A DNA stretch of 64,000 nucleotides from an uncultured Opitutia bacterium. Lineage in GTDB: Bacteria; Verrucomicrobiota; Verrucomicrobiia; Opitutales; Opitutaceae. How positions within the stretch are numbered: the first letter of the stretch is position 1; each line of letters begins with the position of its first letter. Below, in pieces: positions 8,568 to 16,768 of this stretch. The stretch spans positions 124,001-188,000 of the forward strand of contig CAIJZY010000046.1 in assembly GCA_903825285.1 (NCBI GenBank), read 5' to 3'. The notes below the pieces were generated by a model that worked only from the letters and a program-made list of their open reading frames with translations, ran no database searches and was not told where the DNA came from. A program made the translations under genes and the position numbers.

Positions 8568-9917
8568 TCAGGCCAGTTCGCTCAGCCGGAAGGCATCCGG
8601 CCGCAGCGGGGCGAGGTCGGAGAGGTTGACGGGCTGGTTGGTCCGCATCGACTCGACGCCGGCGATTCCGACCAGGATGGAGGCCGCGCCCTGCTCGTGC
8701 CCGGCGGTGCGCTGCCAGGCGTCGGGCGCGGCGTTGCCGGAGAAGAAATGCCGGCAGAGGATGGCGTCGGCCCCGCCGTGGGCGCCGGCCGCGGGCGGCA
8801 GCGGCACCAGGTAGTCCGGCTGGAAGTGCGGGAAGACGCGGATCCACTCGCCGTCGGCGGCCGCGCCGGGCTTCTCGTCGAGCTTGAAGTCCTTGGGCCG
8901 CACGCCGCGGTTCATGTGCGTGCCGATGAACTCGTGGTACTCGATCCGGCCGCGGTCGCCGTTCAGGCAGACGCGCATGCCCTCGCGCGGCGAGTAGCAG
9001 ACGAGGGAGTAGGTCAGCAGCTCGCCCGTGCGGTAGCGGACGTTGAGCGACATCTGGTCGGGGATGTCGATGCCCTCGCGAAAGACGTTTCGGTCGCGCA
9101 GATAGCCGGACTCGGCCTCGGCCGCTCGGTAAAGCCGGCGGAAGACCTCGCTTTCGTCCAGATCAAGGCGGAAGGGGTCATTGGCCGCGGCCGGCTCGCC
9201 GGTGTAGCGCGGGTAGCGCGTGAGGCGGGCGTCGCCGCGCGCCTCGGCGTTAACTTTCCCGTAGAACACCAGGTCGCCATAGGCGAAGACCTGGGCGGGG
9301 ATGGCGTCGAGCCACCAGTTGACGAGGTCGAAGTGGTGCGTGCTCTTGTGCACGAGCAGCGTGCCGGACTCGGCGGCGCTCGAGTGCCAGCGGCGGAAGT
9401 AGTCGGCGCCGTGGTTGGTATCGAGAAGGTACTCGAGGTTGACCGAGCGGATGCGGCCGATGGTGCCGGCGGCGACCAGCTCCTTCACCTTCGTCCGGAA
9501 GGGCGCCCAGCGGTAATTGAAGGCGACGCGCACGCGGCGGCCGGTCTCGCGCTGCGCCTCCAGGATCGCGCGGCACTTCGCGGCGTCGATCGTCATCGGC
9601 TTCTCCGTGATCACGTCGCACCCGGCGCGCAGCGAACGGATGATGTAGTCGTGGTGGGTCGAGTCCTTGGAGCACACGAACACGGTCTGCGGCCGGGTCT
9701 CGCGGAGCAGCGCGTCAAATTGGTCGGCGGGGTACGCGGGCACGGCGTGATACCCGAGGTCACCCGCGAGCAGGCCGTTGTAGTACGCCATGCGCGTCGG
9801 ACTCGAGTCGCACAGCGCCACGAGCTCGTTCGCGTCACGGTACGTCGTGACGAGCGGCTCGAGGAAGCTGATGGCGCGGCTGCCGGTGCCGACGAACGCG
9901 AAGCGGTGCGGGCTCAT
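8568..9917 (-). CDS. Gfo/Idh/MocA family oxidoreductase
   Basis: A 449-aa NAD(P)-dependent sugar dehydrogenase-like protein. The N-terminal Rossmann fold has GTGSRA, followed by CDSSP after the second strand, the EKP motif (DVITEKPMT) and HHFDLVNWW in the catalytic domain. The family oxidises or epimerises sugars, inositols and sugar acids; the substrate cannot be read from the sequence. It is the last sugar-metabolism gene of the minus-strand operon that begins with the fucosidase at 15255, 83 bases after the ketopantoate-reductase-like gene. The ATG at 9917 places the glycine motif about nine residues from the N-terminus, as is usual. Confidence 0.88.
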   Translation of the reverse strand: MSPHRFAFVGTGSRAISFLEPLVTTYRDANELVALCDSSPTRMAYYNGLLAGDLGYHAVPAYPADQFDALLRETRPQTVFVCSKDSTHHDYIIRSLRAGCDVITEKPMTIDAAKCRAILEAQRETGRRVRVAFNYRWAPFRTKVKELVAAGTIGRIRSVNLEYLLDTNHGADYFRRWHSSAAESGTLLVHKSTHHFDLVNWWLDAIPAQVFAYGDLVFYGKVNAEARGDARLTRYPRYTGEPAAANDPFRLDLDESEVFRRLYRAAEAESGYLRDRNVFREGIDIPDQMSLNVRYRTGELLTYSLVCYSPREGMRVCLNGDRGRIEYHEFIGTHMNRGVRPKDFKLDEKPGAAADGEWIRVFPHFQPDYLVPLPPAAGAHGGADAILCRHFFSGNAAPDAWQRTAGHEQGAASILVGIAGVESMRTNQPVNLSDLAPLRPDAFRLSELA

Positions 9918-10000
9918 GGGGCGGGGGACGGGACGGCAGCATGGGACGTGCCCGGCCGCAAGGCGGGAGGCATCGGACGGTCTGACCCTCGCCGGGGCGG

Positions 10001-10876
10001 TCAGCGGGCGCTCAGCGCGGCGAGGAGGGCGACCGCCATGCGGTTGACCGGGGTGGGGAGGCCGTGCCGCGCCCCGAAGCGCACGATGGCGCCGTTGCGG
10101 GCGTCGATCTCGGTGGGCCGGCCGGCGGCGCGGTCCGCGTGCAGGGAGTTGACCGCATCCGGCGGCGCGCGGCGATAGGACACAATCACGTCCTCGACCA
10201 GCTCGTCGGCGAGGACCGCGCCCTCGGCCCGGCCGACGGCGATGCCCTCGCGCACGAGGTCGCGCGCCACGTCGCCGAGCGCCGCGTCGCGCATCACGCC
10301 CGCGGGCTGGAGCAGGAGCGCGGAGATGACGCCCGCGGCGTTGAGGCAGAGCTTGCGCCAGGCGGCGCTGGTGAAGTCGTCGGTCAGCGTGACCGTGATG
10401 GCCGTGCCGGTGAAAAGATCGGCGAACATCCGGCCGTGCGCGTCGTCGGTGACGGTCAGGAGTCCCGGCCCGCGCTGCCGGATCCGCTGCGGATCCACGC
10501 GCTCCGCCGGCAAGTCGGCGATCACGGGCACCAGGCGGTCGGCGGCCACGTAGGGCGCGAAGCGCGCCCGGTGCTCGACGCCGTTCTGCACGATGGCGAC
10601 CGGCGCCCCCGTTGCACCGAGCGCGGGGAACCACGCGGCGGCGCCGGCGGCGTCATAGGTTTTGGTCGCCACCACGATCCAGTCCACGGCCGGGGCCTCG
10701 GCCGGGCGGGTGAGGACGGCGGTGGGCAAGGCCACGGTGCCGGCCTCGGTCTCGACCTGGAGTCCGGACAGGGGTCGGCGGCCGCAGAGGACAACCTCAT
10801 GCCGGCCGGTCTGGTGAAGCCACGCGGCAAGCGAGCCGCCGATGGCGCCGGGTCCGACGATCGCGATGCGGGCCAC
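10001..10876 (-). CDS. Ketopantoate reductase (ApbA/PanE) family protein
   Basis: A 291-aa NADPH-dependent reductase. It shows the N-terminal GPGAIGG nucleotide loop, VQNGV (with the conserved Asn) and WRKLCLNAAG, whose Lys is the family catalytic residue. The start is a GTG at 10876, four bases after the stop of the upstream esterase; no ATG fits. Classical PanE makes pantoate for coenzyme A, but its position inside a pectin-degradation operon suggests that this copy could reduce a keto-acid from sugar breakdown. That is inference. Confidence 0.85.
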   Translation of the reverse strand: MARIAIVGPGAIGGSLAAWLHQTGRHEVVLCGRRPLSGLQVETEAGTVALPTAVLTRPAEAPAVDWIVVATKTYDAAGAAAWFPALGATGAPVAIVQNGVEHRARFAPYVAADRLVPVIADLPAERVDPQRIRQRGPGLLTVTDDAHGRMFADLFTGTAITVTLTDDFTSAAWRKLCLNAAGVISALLLQPAGVMRDAALGDVARDLVREGIAVGRAEGAVLADELVEDVIVSYRRAPPDAVNSLHADRAAGRPTEIDARNGAIVRFGARHGLPTPVNRMAVALLAALSAR

Positions 10877-10880
10877 GGCG

Positions 10881-12149
10881 TCAGTTGCCGCGCAGGGCCG
10901 CGTCGCGATGGACGGGGCTGGCGGGGAGGTGGAAAGTCTCGGGTGCGTCCGGGTGCGCCGGGTCGAAACCGGTGAAGTCCTGGGCCAGGCTCGCCGCGAG
11001 CGGCAGGTGCGCGTCGCGGATGCCCTGGGCGACGCACTTCGCCAGCTCGTAGGCGCCGTAGTTGTCGTGGTGCGTGATGTCGCGGCCGCCGTCATTGAAC
11101 GCGAGCGGGGCGCAGGCCGGGCCGAGCGCCTCGTAGAAGGCCGTGCTCATCCGGGTCAGGTCGATGAGGGCGACGTGCTCCGCGGCGGCGACCTCGCGGA
11201 CGGCCTGCGGATAGTCGCCAAGGCTGTCCTTGATGTGGCCGGTGGCGTCGAACATCCGGCGCTGCACCGAGGTGACCAGCACCGGCGTGGCGCCGCGGAG
11301 CCGCGCCTCGGCGATGTAGGCGCGGAGGTAGTCGGTGTAGGTCGTGCGGGCCTCGGCGTAGGTCTGCGGCCACTGCTTTTTCTGGTCGTTGTGGCCAAAC
11401 TGGATGAAGAGGTAGTCGCCGGGCTTGATCTGGCTGAGCACCTTGGCGAGGCGCAGGCCGGTGAGGAACGACTTCAGCGTCTCGCCCGACTCGGCGTGGT
11501 TGGCGACGGCGACGTCCGGCCCGAGGAACCGCGGCAGCATCTGGCCCCAGCTGGCCCCGGGCTCGCCGCGCTGGTCCGTGACCGTGGAGTCGCCCGCGAG
11601 GAAAACCGTCGGCGCCTCGATCCATTTGACCTCCAGCGCGCGGATGCGCGGCGCGGGTCCGCTGAATTCCAGCGTGAGCTTCTCGTCCCACGTGAGCGAG
11701 CCCTGCTCGCCCGGGATGAGCACGACCGAGTTGCCGCCGGGCGCGTTCTTCGGCGGCGGGGGCAGGCCGGCGGTACGGACATTGACGATGAAGGTGCGCG
11801 CGGCGGACTCGCCGGCGGCGGTGGTGACGGACTCCACCATCAGGCGGCGCGACTCGGCCTTGACGGTGGTGGCGGAGACGGCGTGGTCGTCGCCAAACGT
11901 GACGGTGACCCGGTAGTTGCCCTCCGGCACCGCGACGGAGAAGAAAAACGGCTGGCCCGCGGCGGAGGGACGCGTGCCCAGGTCGAAGCCGCATCCGTTG
12001 GTGCTCGTGTAGGCTTCCGCCTTGGCCAGCGCGGCCGCGTCAAGTTTCCACTCGAAGCGCGCCGGCTCGGGGATGTGGGCAATCGTCCCGGCGGAGAGCG
12101 GCGCGGCCGCGAGGACGGCCAGCAGCAGGGAGCGGAGGAGGCGTTTCAT
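10881..12149 (-). CDS. Secreted rhamnogalacturonan acetylesterase, CE12-like SGNH hydrolase
   Basis: A 422-aa protein with a signal peptide (residues 1-20), a beta-rich N-terminal domain (about 22-175) and an SGNH esterase domain. The catalytic blocks are visible: GDST with Ser188, FGHND with Asn254, and DITHHDN with Asp357 and His360. CE12 enzymes remove acetyl groups from galacturonic acid in rhamnogalacturonan, opening the polymer to lyases. It is followed by the GTG start of the next gene after four bases and preceded by GH105 with an 8-base gap, so it is co-transcribed with enzymes of the same polymer. Confidence 0.9.
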   Translation of the reverse strand: MKRLLRSLLLAVLAAAPLSAGTIAHIPEPARFEWKLDAAALAKAEAYTSTNGCGFDLGTRPSAAGQPFFFSVAVPEGNYRVTVTFGDDHAVSATTVKAESRRLMVESVTTAAGESAARTFIVNVRTAGLPPPPKNAPGGNSVVLIPGEQGSLTWDEKLTLEFSGPAPRIRALEVKWIEAPTVFLAGDSTVTDQRGEPGASWGQMLPRFLGPDVAVANHAESGETLKSFLTGLRLAKVLSQIKPGDYLFIQFGHNDQKKQWPQTYAEARTTYTDYLRAYIAEARLRGATPVLVTSVQRRMFDATGHIKDSLGDYPQAVREVAAAEHVALIDLTRMSTAFYEALGPACAPLAFNDGGRDITHHDNYGAYELAKCVAQGIRDAHLPLAASLAQDFTGFDPAHPDAPETFHLPASPVHRDAALRGN

Positions 12150-12157
12150 GAAGGAGG

Positions 12158-13588
12158 CTAGTAGCGCGAGGGCGAGGGGGCGAACTGGAGCGAGCCGTCG
12201 CTGACGGTCGCGGCGGCGCCCAATCCTCGGCGCAGCATGATCATCTCCGCGCCGGCGAGCAACACGGGTCCGTAGCCATGCGCGGCATGGGGGCTCACGG
12301 GCCGGGCGTAGTAGTAGGCGGGATCAAAGGCCAGCGTGGTGCCGATGCACGTGCCCTCGACCTGGCCGCGGGCGTTGACCTGCCGCGCGACGGCGTTCCA
12401 CCCGAGCGTGACCGCGGGACCGTAGGCGAGGGGATCGAGCCAGCCACGGTTGATGCCGCGCGCGAGGGCGTAGGTGAACATGGCCGAGGCCGATGTCTCC
12501 AGGTAGGTGTCGGGCCGGTCGAGCAGCTGGTGCCAGAGTCCCGCGCCGGACTGGACGGCCGCCACGCCGCGGGCCTGCGCGCGGTACAGTGCGAGCACGT
12601 CGGCGCGGCCCGGATGGTCGGCGGGCAGGACCGAGAGCAGCTCGGCCATCGCGACGAGCGCCCAGCCGTTGGCGCGGGCCCAGCAGAACGCGGGGTGCGG
12701 GTCCATGCCCTCGACCCAGCCGTGCCGGTAAAGCCCCGTGGCCGGGATGAACATCCGCTCGGAAAACTGCCGGACCTGCCGCACCGCGTCGTCGAAGTAG
12801 CGGGTCTCGCCCGTGAGCGCGCCCATCTGGGCCAGCGCCGGCACGCTCATGTAGAGGTCGTCGAGCCAGAGCGTGTGCGCGAGCGGCCGGTTGCGCGCGA
12901 GGGTGCCGTCCGCCAGCCGGAGCTGGCCGGTCGTGATCCATTTCAGGTAGTGGTCGATCCACGGCCGCAGCTCGGCGGGGGCGACGCCGGCGCGGCTGGC
13001 CGTGAGCATCGCGGCGGCCATGGACCCGGCGTCGTCGAGGCTGCGCGGCGCGATGACGCCGCGGAGCTGCAGCACCCGCTGCGGTCCCGGCGCATCGGGC
13101 GGCGGGGCCGGCGGGTCGCGCAGGCGGTCCGCGACGACGGCAATCGCGTGCAGCCGCGTGGCGGCGTAATCCCGATAGCGCGCGTCGCCGGTCGCCTCGG
13201 CCGCGTGCAGCATGCCGGTGTAGGTCACGCCCCATTCGTAGCTCGTGAGGAGAAAGTCCGTCGGCACGATCGCGGGATGCGGCGGCAGGTGGCCCAGGTC
13301 GGTGACGGCCGTGCCGGTGTCGCGGTCAATGACGCTCAGCGGGCTGGCCTCGTCGAGGTAGGCGCGCACGCGGCCGAGGACGGCCGTGATCTCCTCCACC
13401 GAGGCGGGCGCATACGGCACCGGGTAGGCCGGCGCGATGCGGGTGAGCGAGAAAGTCCGCGCCGCCTGACTCTCGGCCGCCGAGGGCGGCGGCGCGGGCT
13501 GGGCGAGGGCCGGTGCGCCCAGCGCCAGGGCCAGCAGGGGCAGGCTAATCCAGCGGGACCGGGATCGGCTTCGCGGGTGAGGGTTCAT
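12158..13588 (-). CDS. Unsaturated rhamnogalacturonyl hydrolase, GH105
   Basis: A 476-aa protein with an N-terminal signal peptide (a basic run, then WISLPLLALALGAPALAQ) and an (alpha/alpha)6-barrel domain. HTLWLDDLYMSVP contains the conserved Asp (243/244) of the YteR-type active site, and GTCIGT lies near the end. GH105 enzymes cleave the delta-4,5-unsaturated galacturonate from oligomers released by rhamnogalacturonan lyases. Its ATG overlaps the stop of the GH29 gene (ATGA), giving translational coupling. The signal peptide suggests that the cleavage happens in the periplasm, while many characterised homologues are cytoplasmic. Confidence 0.9.
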   Translation of the reverse strand: MNPHPRSRSRSRWISLPLLALALGAPALAQPAPPPSAAESQAARTFSLTRIAPAYPVPYAPASVEEITAVLGRVRAYLDEASPLSVIDRDTGTAVTDLGHLPPHPAIVPTDFLLTSYEWGVTYTGMLHAAEATGDARYRDYAATRLHAIAVVADRLRDPPAPPPDAPGPQRVLQLRGVIAPRSLDDAGSMAAAMLTASRAGVAPAELRPWIDHYLKWITTGQLRLADGTLARNRPLAHTLWLDDLYMSVPALAQMGALTGETRYFDDAVRQVRQFSERMFIPATGLYRHGWVEGMDPHPAFCWARANGWALVAMAELLSVLPADHPGRADVLALYRAQARGVAAVQSGAGLWHQLLDRPDTYLETSASAMFTYALARGINRGWLDPLAYGPAVTLGWNAVARQVNARGQVEGTCIGTTLAFDPAYYYARPVSPHAAHGYGPVLLAGAEMIMLRRGLGAAATVSDGSLQFAPSPSRY

Positions 13589-15255
13589 GGATCGAGGGGG
13601 CCCCGGATCTTCAGCACGACGGCGTGCTCGCTCGGCGGCGCGTGGGGCAGGCGCACGTGCAGGCCGGCCTGGTCCTGGGTCCAGGTCAGCGCGCCGGTGG
13701 CGCCGAGCAGCGCGACCCCGCGCACGGGGCCGCCCGCGGTTGGGACGCCGAGGCGGAGCGACTTGACCACCACGGCCTCGTCCGCAGGCCAGCCGAGCAC
13801 GATCGCGTAAAGCACCCCGTCCTTCGTGGTGAAGCGAATGTCCTCCGCGGTGTACGGCTTGCTGCGCACGTCCTTCGCGCCGCCGTTGTGGCCGGCCTCG
13901 GGGGTTTCCACCGTCGAGGGACCCTCGCCGTAGATTCGCCAGGGGCGGGTGGCGAAGATGGACTCGGCGTTCACGTCCATCCACCGCGCCATTCCCTCGA
14001 GGAACGCAGTCTCGTCGGCGTCGATCGTGCCGTCGCCGCGCACCGGGATGCTGAGCAGGAGGTTGCCGTTCTTGCTCACGATGTCGGCGAGCATGCGCAC
14101 GACCTGGCCGACGGTCCGGTAGCGGTGCTGCTCGAACAGGCTCCGGTTGTAGTGCCAGGTGCCGATGCAGGTGTCGGTCTGCCACGGCTCGGCCCGGATG
14201 CCGGTGGCGACGCCGCGCTCGATGTCCTCCACCACGGCGGCGGTGTGCGCGGGCGTCATGTGCTTCGCGTCGAGCACGGCCTCGAGCCGGCCGTCGTGCC
14301 ACTGCCGGTTCGCGTTGTAGTAGTGCGCCGCGATGTCGAGGCCGGTCTGTCCGAGCGGGAGCTCGTCGTCGTCAAAGTACACGAGGTCGGGGTGGTACTG
14401 GTCGATGAGGTCCTGGCAGCGGAGATACCAGGTCCGCACGAACTCGGGGTTGTCCGGCGGCGGGGCCTCGGTCCAGACGCGGTCGTGGTGGTCGTGCCAG
14501 TCGGCGACGGCCTTGGCGCTCTTCAAGCCGTCGGGCACCACCATGGACGGGCCGGCGTAGAGCTCCTGGGGATCGAGGCCCTCCCACCACTTGCCCTTGC
14601 CGTCGGCCTTGGTGAGCGTGGCCGCGTCGTAGCGCACGCCGGCGAGCGGGCCCTCGCCGTCGTAGCCGTAGGCCGGCTGGAACCAGTGCCAGGCGTGCGC
14701 CGAGTGGTTGCTCACGCCGAAGCGCAGGCCGGCGGCGCGCGCGACGCGGGCCCAGGTGCCGACGATGTCGCGATGGGGCCCGACGTTGACGGAGTTCCAC
14801 GCGTGGTAATGGGAGTTGTAGGCGTCGAAATTGTCGTGGTGGTTGGCGAGCGCGACGAAGTACTTCGCGCCGGCGCGCTGATAGAGCGCCATCAGCTTCT
14901 CCGGCTCCCAGTGCTCGGCGGTCCAGAGGTGGTCGAGCTCCATGAACCCCGACTGCGACGGGTGCCCGTAGGTCCGGAGGTGGTGCTCGTACTGCGGCGT
15001 GCCCTGGAGGTACATGCGGCGCGCATACCAATCGCCCTGCTCGGGCACGCACTGGGCGGACCAGTGCGCCCAGATGCCGAACTTGGCGTCGCGGAACCAG
15101 TCGGGCGCGCGGTAGCCCTGCGTGAGCGAATCCCAGGTCGGCGCGAACGGGCCGGACGCGATGGTTGGGGCGGGCGCCGCGGTTGCGGCGCGGGCCAGGG
15201 GGAGGAGCGCGGCGAGCAGGACGACAAGCGCGTAGCCGGCGGGGTGGCGGGGCAT
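13585..15255 (-). CDS. Secreted alpha-L-fucosidase, GH29
   Basis: A 556-aa retaining glycosidase with a signal peptide (cleavage near ARA-A, residue 23). The catalytic barrel shows KFGIWAHWSAQCVPEQGDWYARRMY at the start, the NHHDNFD motif, VSNHSAHAWHW, and the likely nucleophile Asp295 in LVYFDDDELP. The C-terminal beta domain is complete. It would remove fucose from pectin (RG-I/RG-II) or hemicellulose side chains. It is the first gene of the operon running to 8568 and shares a 261-base divergent promoter region with the oxidoreductase at 15517. Confidence 0.9.
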   Translation of the reverse strand: MPRHPAGYALVVLLAALLPLARAATAAPAPTIASGPFAPTWDSLTQGYRAPDWFRDAKFGIWAHWSAQCVPEQGDWYARRMYLQGTPQYEHHLRTYGHPSQSGFMELDHLWTAEHWEPEKLMALYQRAGAKYFVALANHHDNFDAYNSHYHAWNSVNVGPHRDIVGTWARVARAAGLRFGVSNHSAHAWHWFQPAYGYDGEGPLAGVRYDAATLTKADGKGKWWEGLDPQELYAGPSMVVPDGLKSAKAVADWHDHHDRVWTEAPPPDNPEFVRTWYLRCQDLIDQYHPDLVYFDDDELPLGQTGLDIAAHYYNANRQWHDGRLEAVLDAKHMTPAHTAAVVEDIERGVATGIRAEPWQTDTCIGTWHYNRSLFEQHRYRTVGQVVRMLADIVSKNGNLLLSIPVRGDGTIDADETAFLEGMARWMDVNAESIFATRPWRIYGEGPSTVETPEAGHNGGAKDVRSKPYTAEDIRFTTKDGVLYAIVLGWPADEAVVVKSLRLGVPTAGGPVRGVALLGATGALTWTQDQAGLHVRLPHAPPSEHAVVLKIRGPLDP

Positions 15256-15482
15256 GGGGAGAGACTGGATTGGCGAGTGGCGCCGCACGAGCCGCCCGGG
15301 CTCGGACAGTTCATGCGCCAGCGGCGGCTCGGACTGTCAGCGGGTCGGCTGCATGGCTTCGTCCCGGCGGGCCCGTAGACACGGGCAACCGCGGCGTGGT
15401 TTACTCCCCGACGCCGGGCCAACCCAACCCCCCCTCCCCTTGAATTTGGGACGTCATCCCTTTCTTCGGCCGGCGTTTCCTC

Positions 15483-15504
15483 CCGGCCCGGCCGACCGGG
15501 CCGG
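15483..15504. promoter_or_regulatory. 9-bp perfect inverted repeat just upstream of a start codon
   Basis: CCGGCCCGG, four bases CCGA, then CCGGGCCGG: a perfect inverted repeat ending 12 bases before the ATG at 15517. In RNA it would be a stable hairpin where the ribosome binding site is expected; in DNA it could be an operator. A second, weaker inverted repeat (GCCCGT-AGAC-ACGGGC) lies at 15371-15386. Confidence 0.35.
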
Positions 15505-15516
15505 CCCCCTCCACCC

Positions 15517-16710
15517 ATGAGCGGCACCCCGCCTCGCCCGCGCCTGGCCGTGATCGGCATCTCCGGTTACGGCAAAATCCACCTCGAGCTCGCCCGCGCC
15601 TGCCGCGACCGGGGCGAGGCCGACCTCGTGGCGGCGGTGGTCATCAATCCCGACGAGGAGGCGGCCAACGTCGCCGAGCTGCGCGCCCACGGCTGCGCGA
15701 TCTACGCCACCCACGAGGAGATGCTCCGCCGCCACGCCGGCCAGATCGACGTCTGCCTGATCCCCACCGGCATCCACTGGCACGTGCGCATGACCCTCGC
15801 CGCGCTGCGCGCGGGAGCCAACGTCCTGGTCGAGAAGCCGCTCGCCGGCTCGCTGGACGGCATCGCCGCCGTGCAGGCCGCGGAGCGCGAGACCGGGCGG
15901 TTTGTCGCCGTGGGCTTCCAGGACTGCTACGATCCCGGCACGCGGTGGCTCGAGGACGAGCTGCGGCGCGGCGCGATCGGGCCGGTGACCGCGGTGCGCT
16001 TCCTCGGCGTCTGGCCGCGGCCCCGCGCCTATTTCCGCCGCAACAACTGGGCGGGCCGCCTCCAGGTGGACGGCGTGCCGGTGAACGACTCGCCGCTGAA
16101 CAACGCCTTCGGCCATTTCGTGATGCTCAGCCTGCTTTTCGCCGGGATGCAGCCCGACGAGGTGGCGCTGTCGGCGGGGGAGGTCGAGCTGTTCCGCGCG
16201 CACGCCATCGAGTCCTTTGACACCGGCGTCGTCCGGCTGCGCACCGCGCGCGGTGTCCGGCTCTGGTTCGGCGCGAGCCATGTCAGCCGCCGCTCCATCG
16301 AGCCCGAGATCGTGATCGAGGGCACGGCGGGGCAGGCCGGATGGAGCTACGAGCGCGAGGCGTGGCGCACCGATGCGGTCGGCCGCCGCGAGGGCCGTCC
16401 CGTGCTCGACCAGCACACGACCCGCCGGCTGATGCTGGAGGCCGTGCTCCGCCGCCTGCGCGACCCGGCGGCGCCGATCTGCTCCTCCGACCTCGCGGCG
16501 CGGCACACCGCGCTGATCGCGGGCATCCACCGGGCCGCGCCCGTGGTGCCGTTCCCGCCCGAGCTGGTGGAGTGGTCCGGCGGCCCGGACGACGCGACCG
16601 CCGTGGCGAGCGTGCCGGGACTCGACGCGGCCCTGCGCCGGGCCTTCGCCGAGCAGCGGGCGCTGCGCGACTGCGGTTTCTCGCTCGCCCAGCCGGCGGT
16701 GGGCGCTTGA
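15517..16710 (+). CDS. Gfo/Idh/MocA family oxidoreductase
   Basis: A 397-aa NAD(P)-dependent dehydrogenase-like protein. It shows LAVIGISGYGKIH in the dinucleotide fold and VLVEKPLAG for the EKP motif; the central FGHFVMLSLLFAG replaces the usual H-x-x-D region. It is only distantly similar to the protein at 8568-9917. It stands 58 bases upstream of the ABC importer genes and is divergent from the fucosidase operon, so it probably processes an imported deoxysugar or sugar acid. The substrate is unknown. Confidence 0.85.
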   Translation: MSGTPPRPRLAVIGISGYGKIHLELARACRDRGEADLVAAVVINPDEEAANVAELRAHGCAIYATHEEMLRRHAGQIDVCLIPTGIHWHVRMTLAALRAGANVLVEKPLAGSLDGIAAVQAAERETGRFVAVGFQDCYDPGTRWLEDELRRGAIGPVTAVRFLGVWPRPRAYFRRNNWAGRLQVDGVPVNDSPLNNAFGHFVMLSLLFAGMQPDEVALSAGEVELFRAHAIESFDTGVVRLRTARGVRLWFGASHVSRRSIEPEIVIEGTAGQAGWSYEREAWRTDAVGRREGRPVLDQHTTRRLMLEAVLRRLRDPAAPICSSDLAARHTALIAGIHRAAPVVPFPPELVEWSGGPDDATAVASVPGLDAALRRAFAEQRALRDCGFSLAQPAVGA

Positions 16711-16768
16711 ATGGGACCGGCTGGCCGGCGCTGCCGCCGGGGCCGCCACCCCACGCTTCCGCCCCGCC

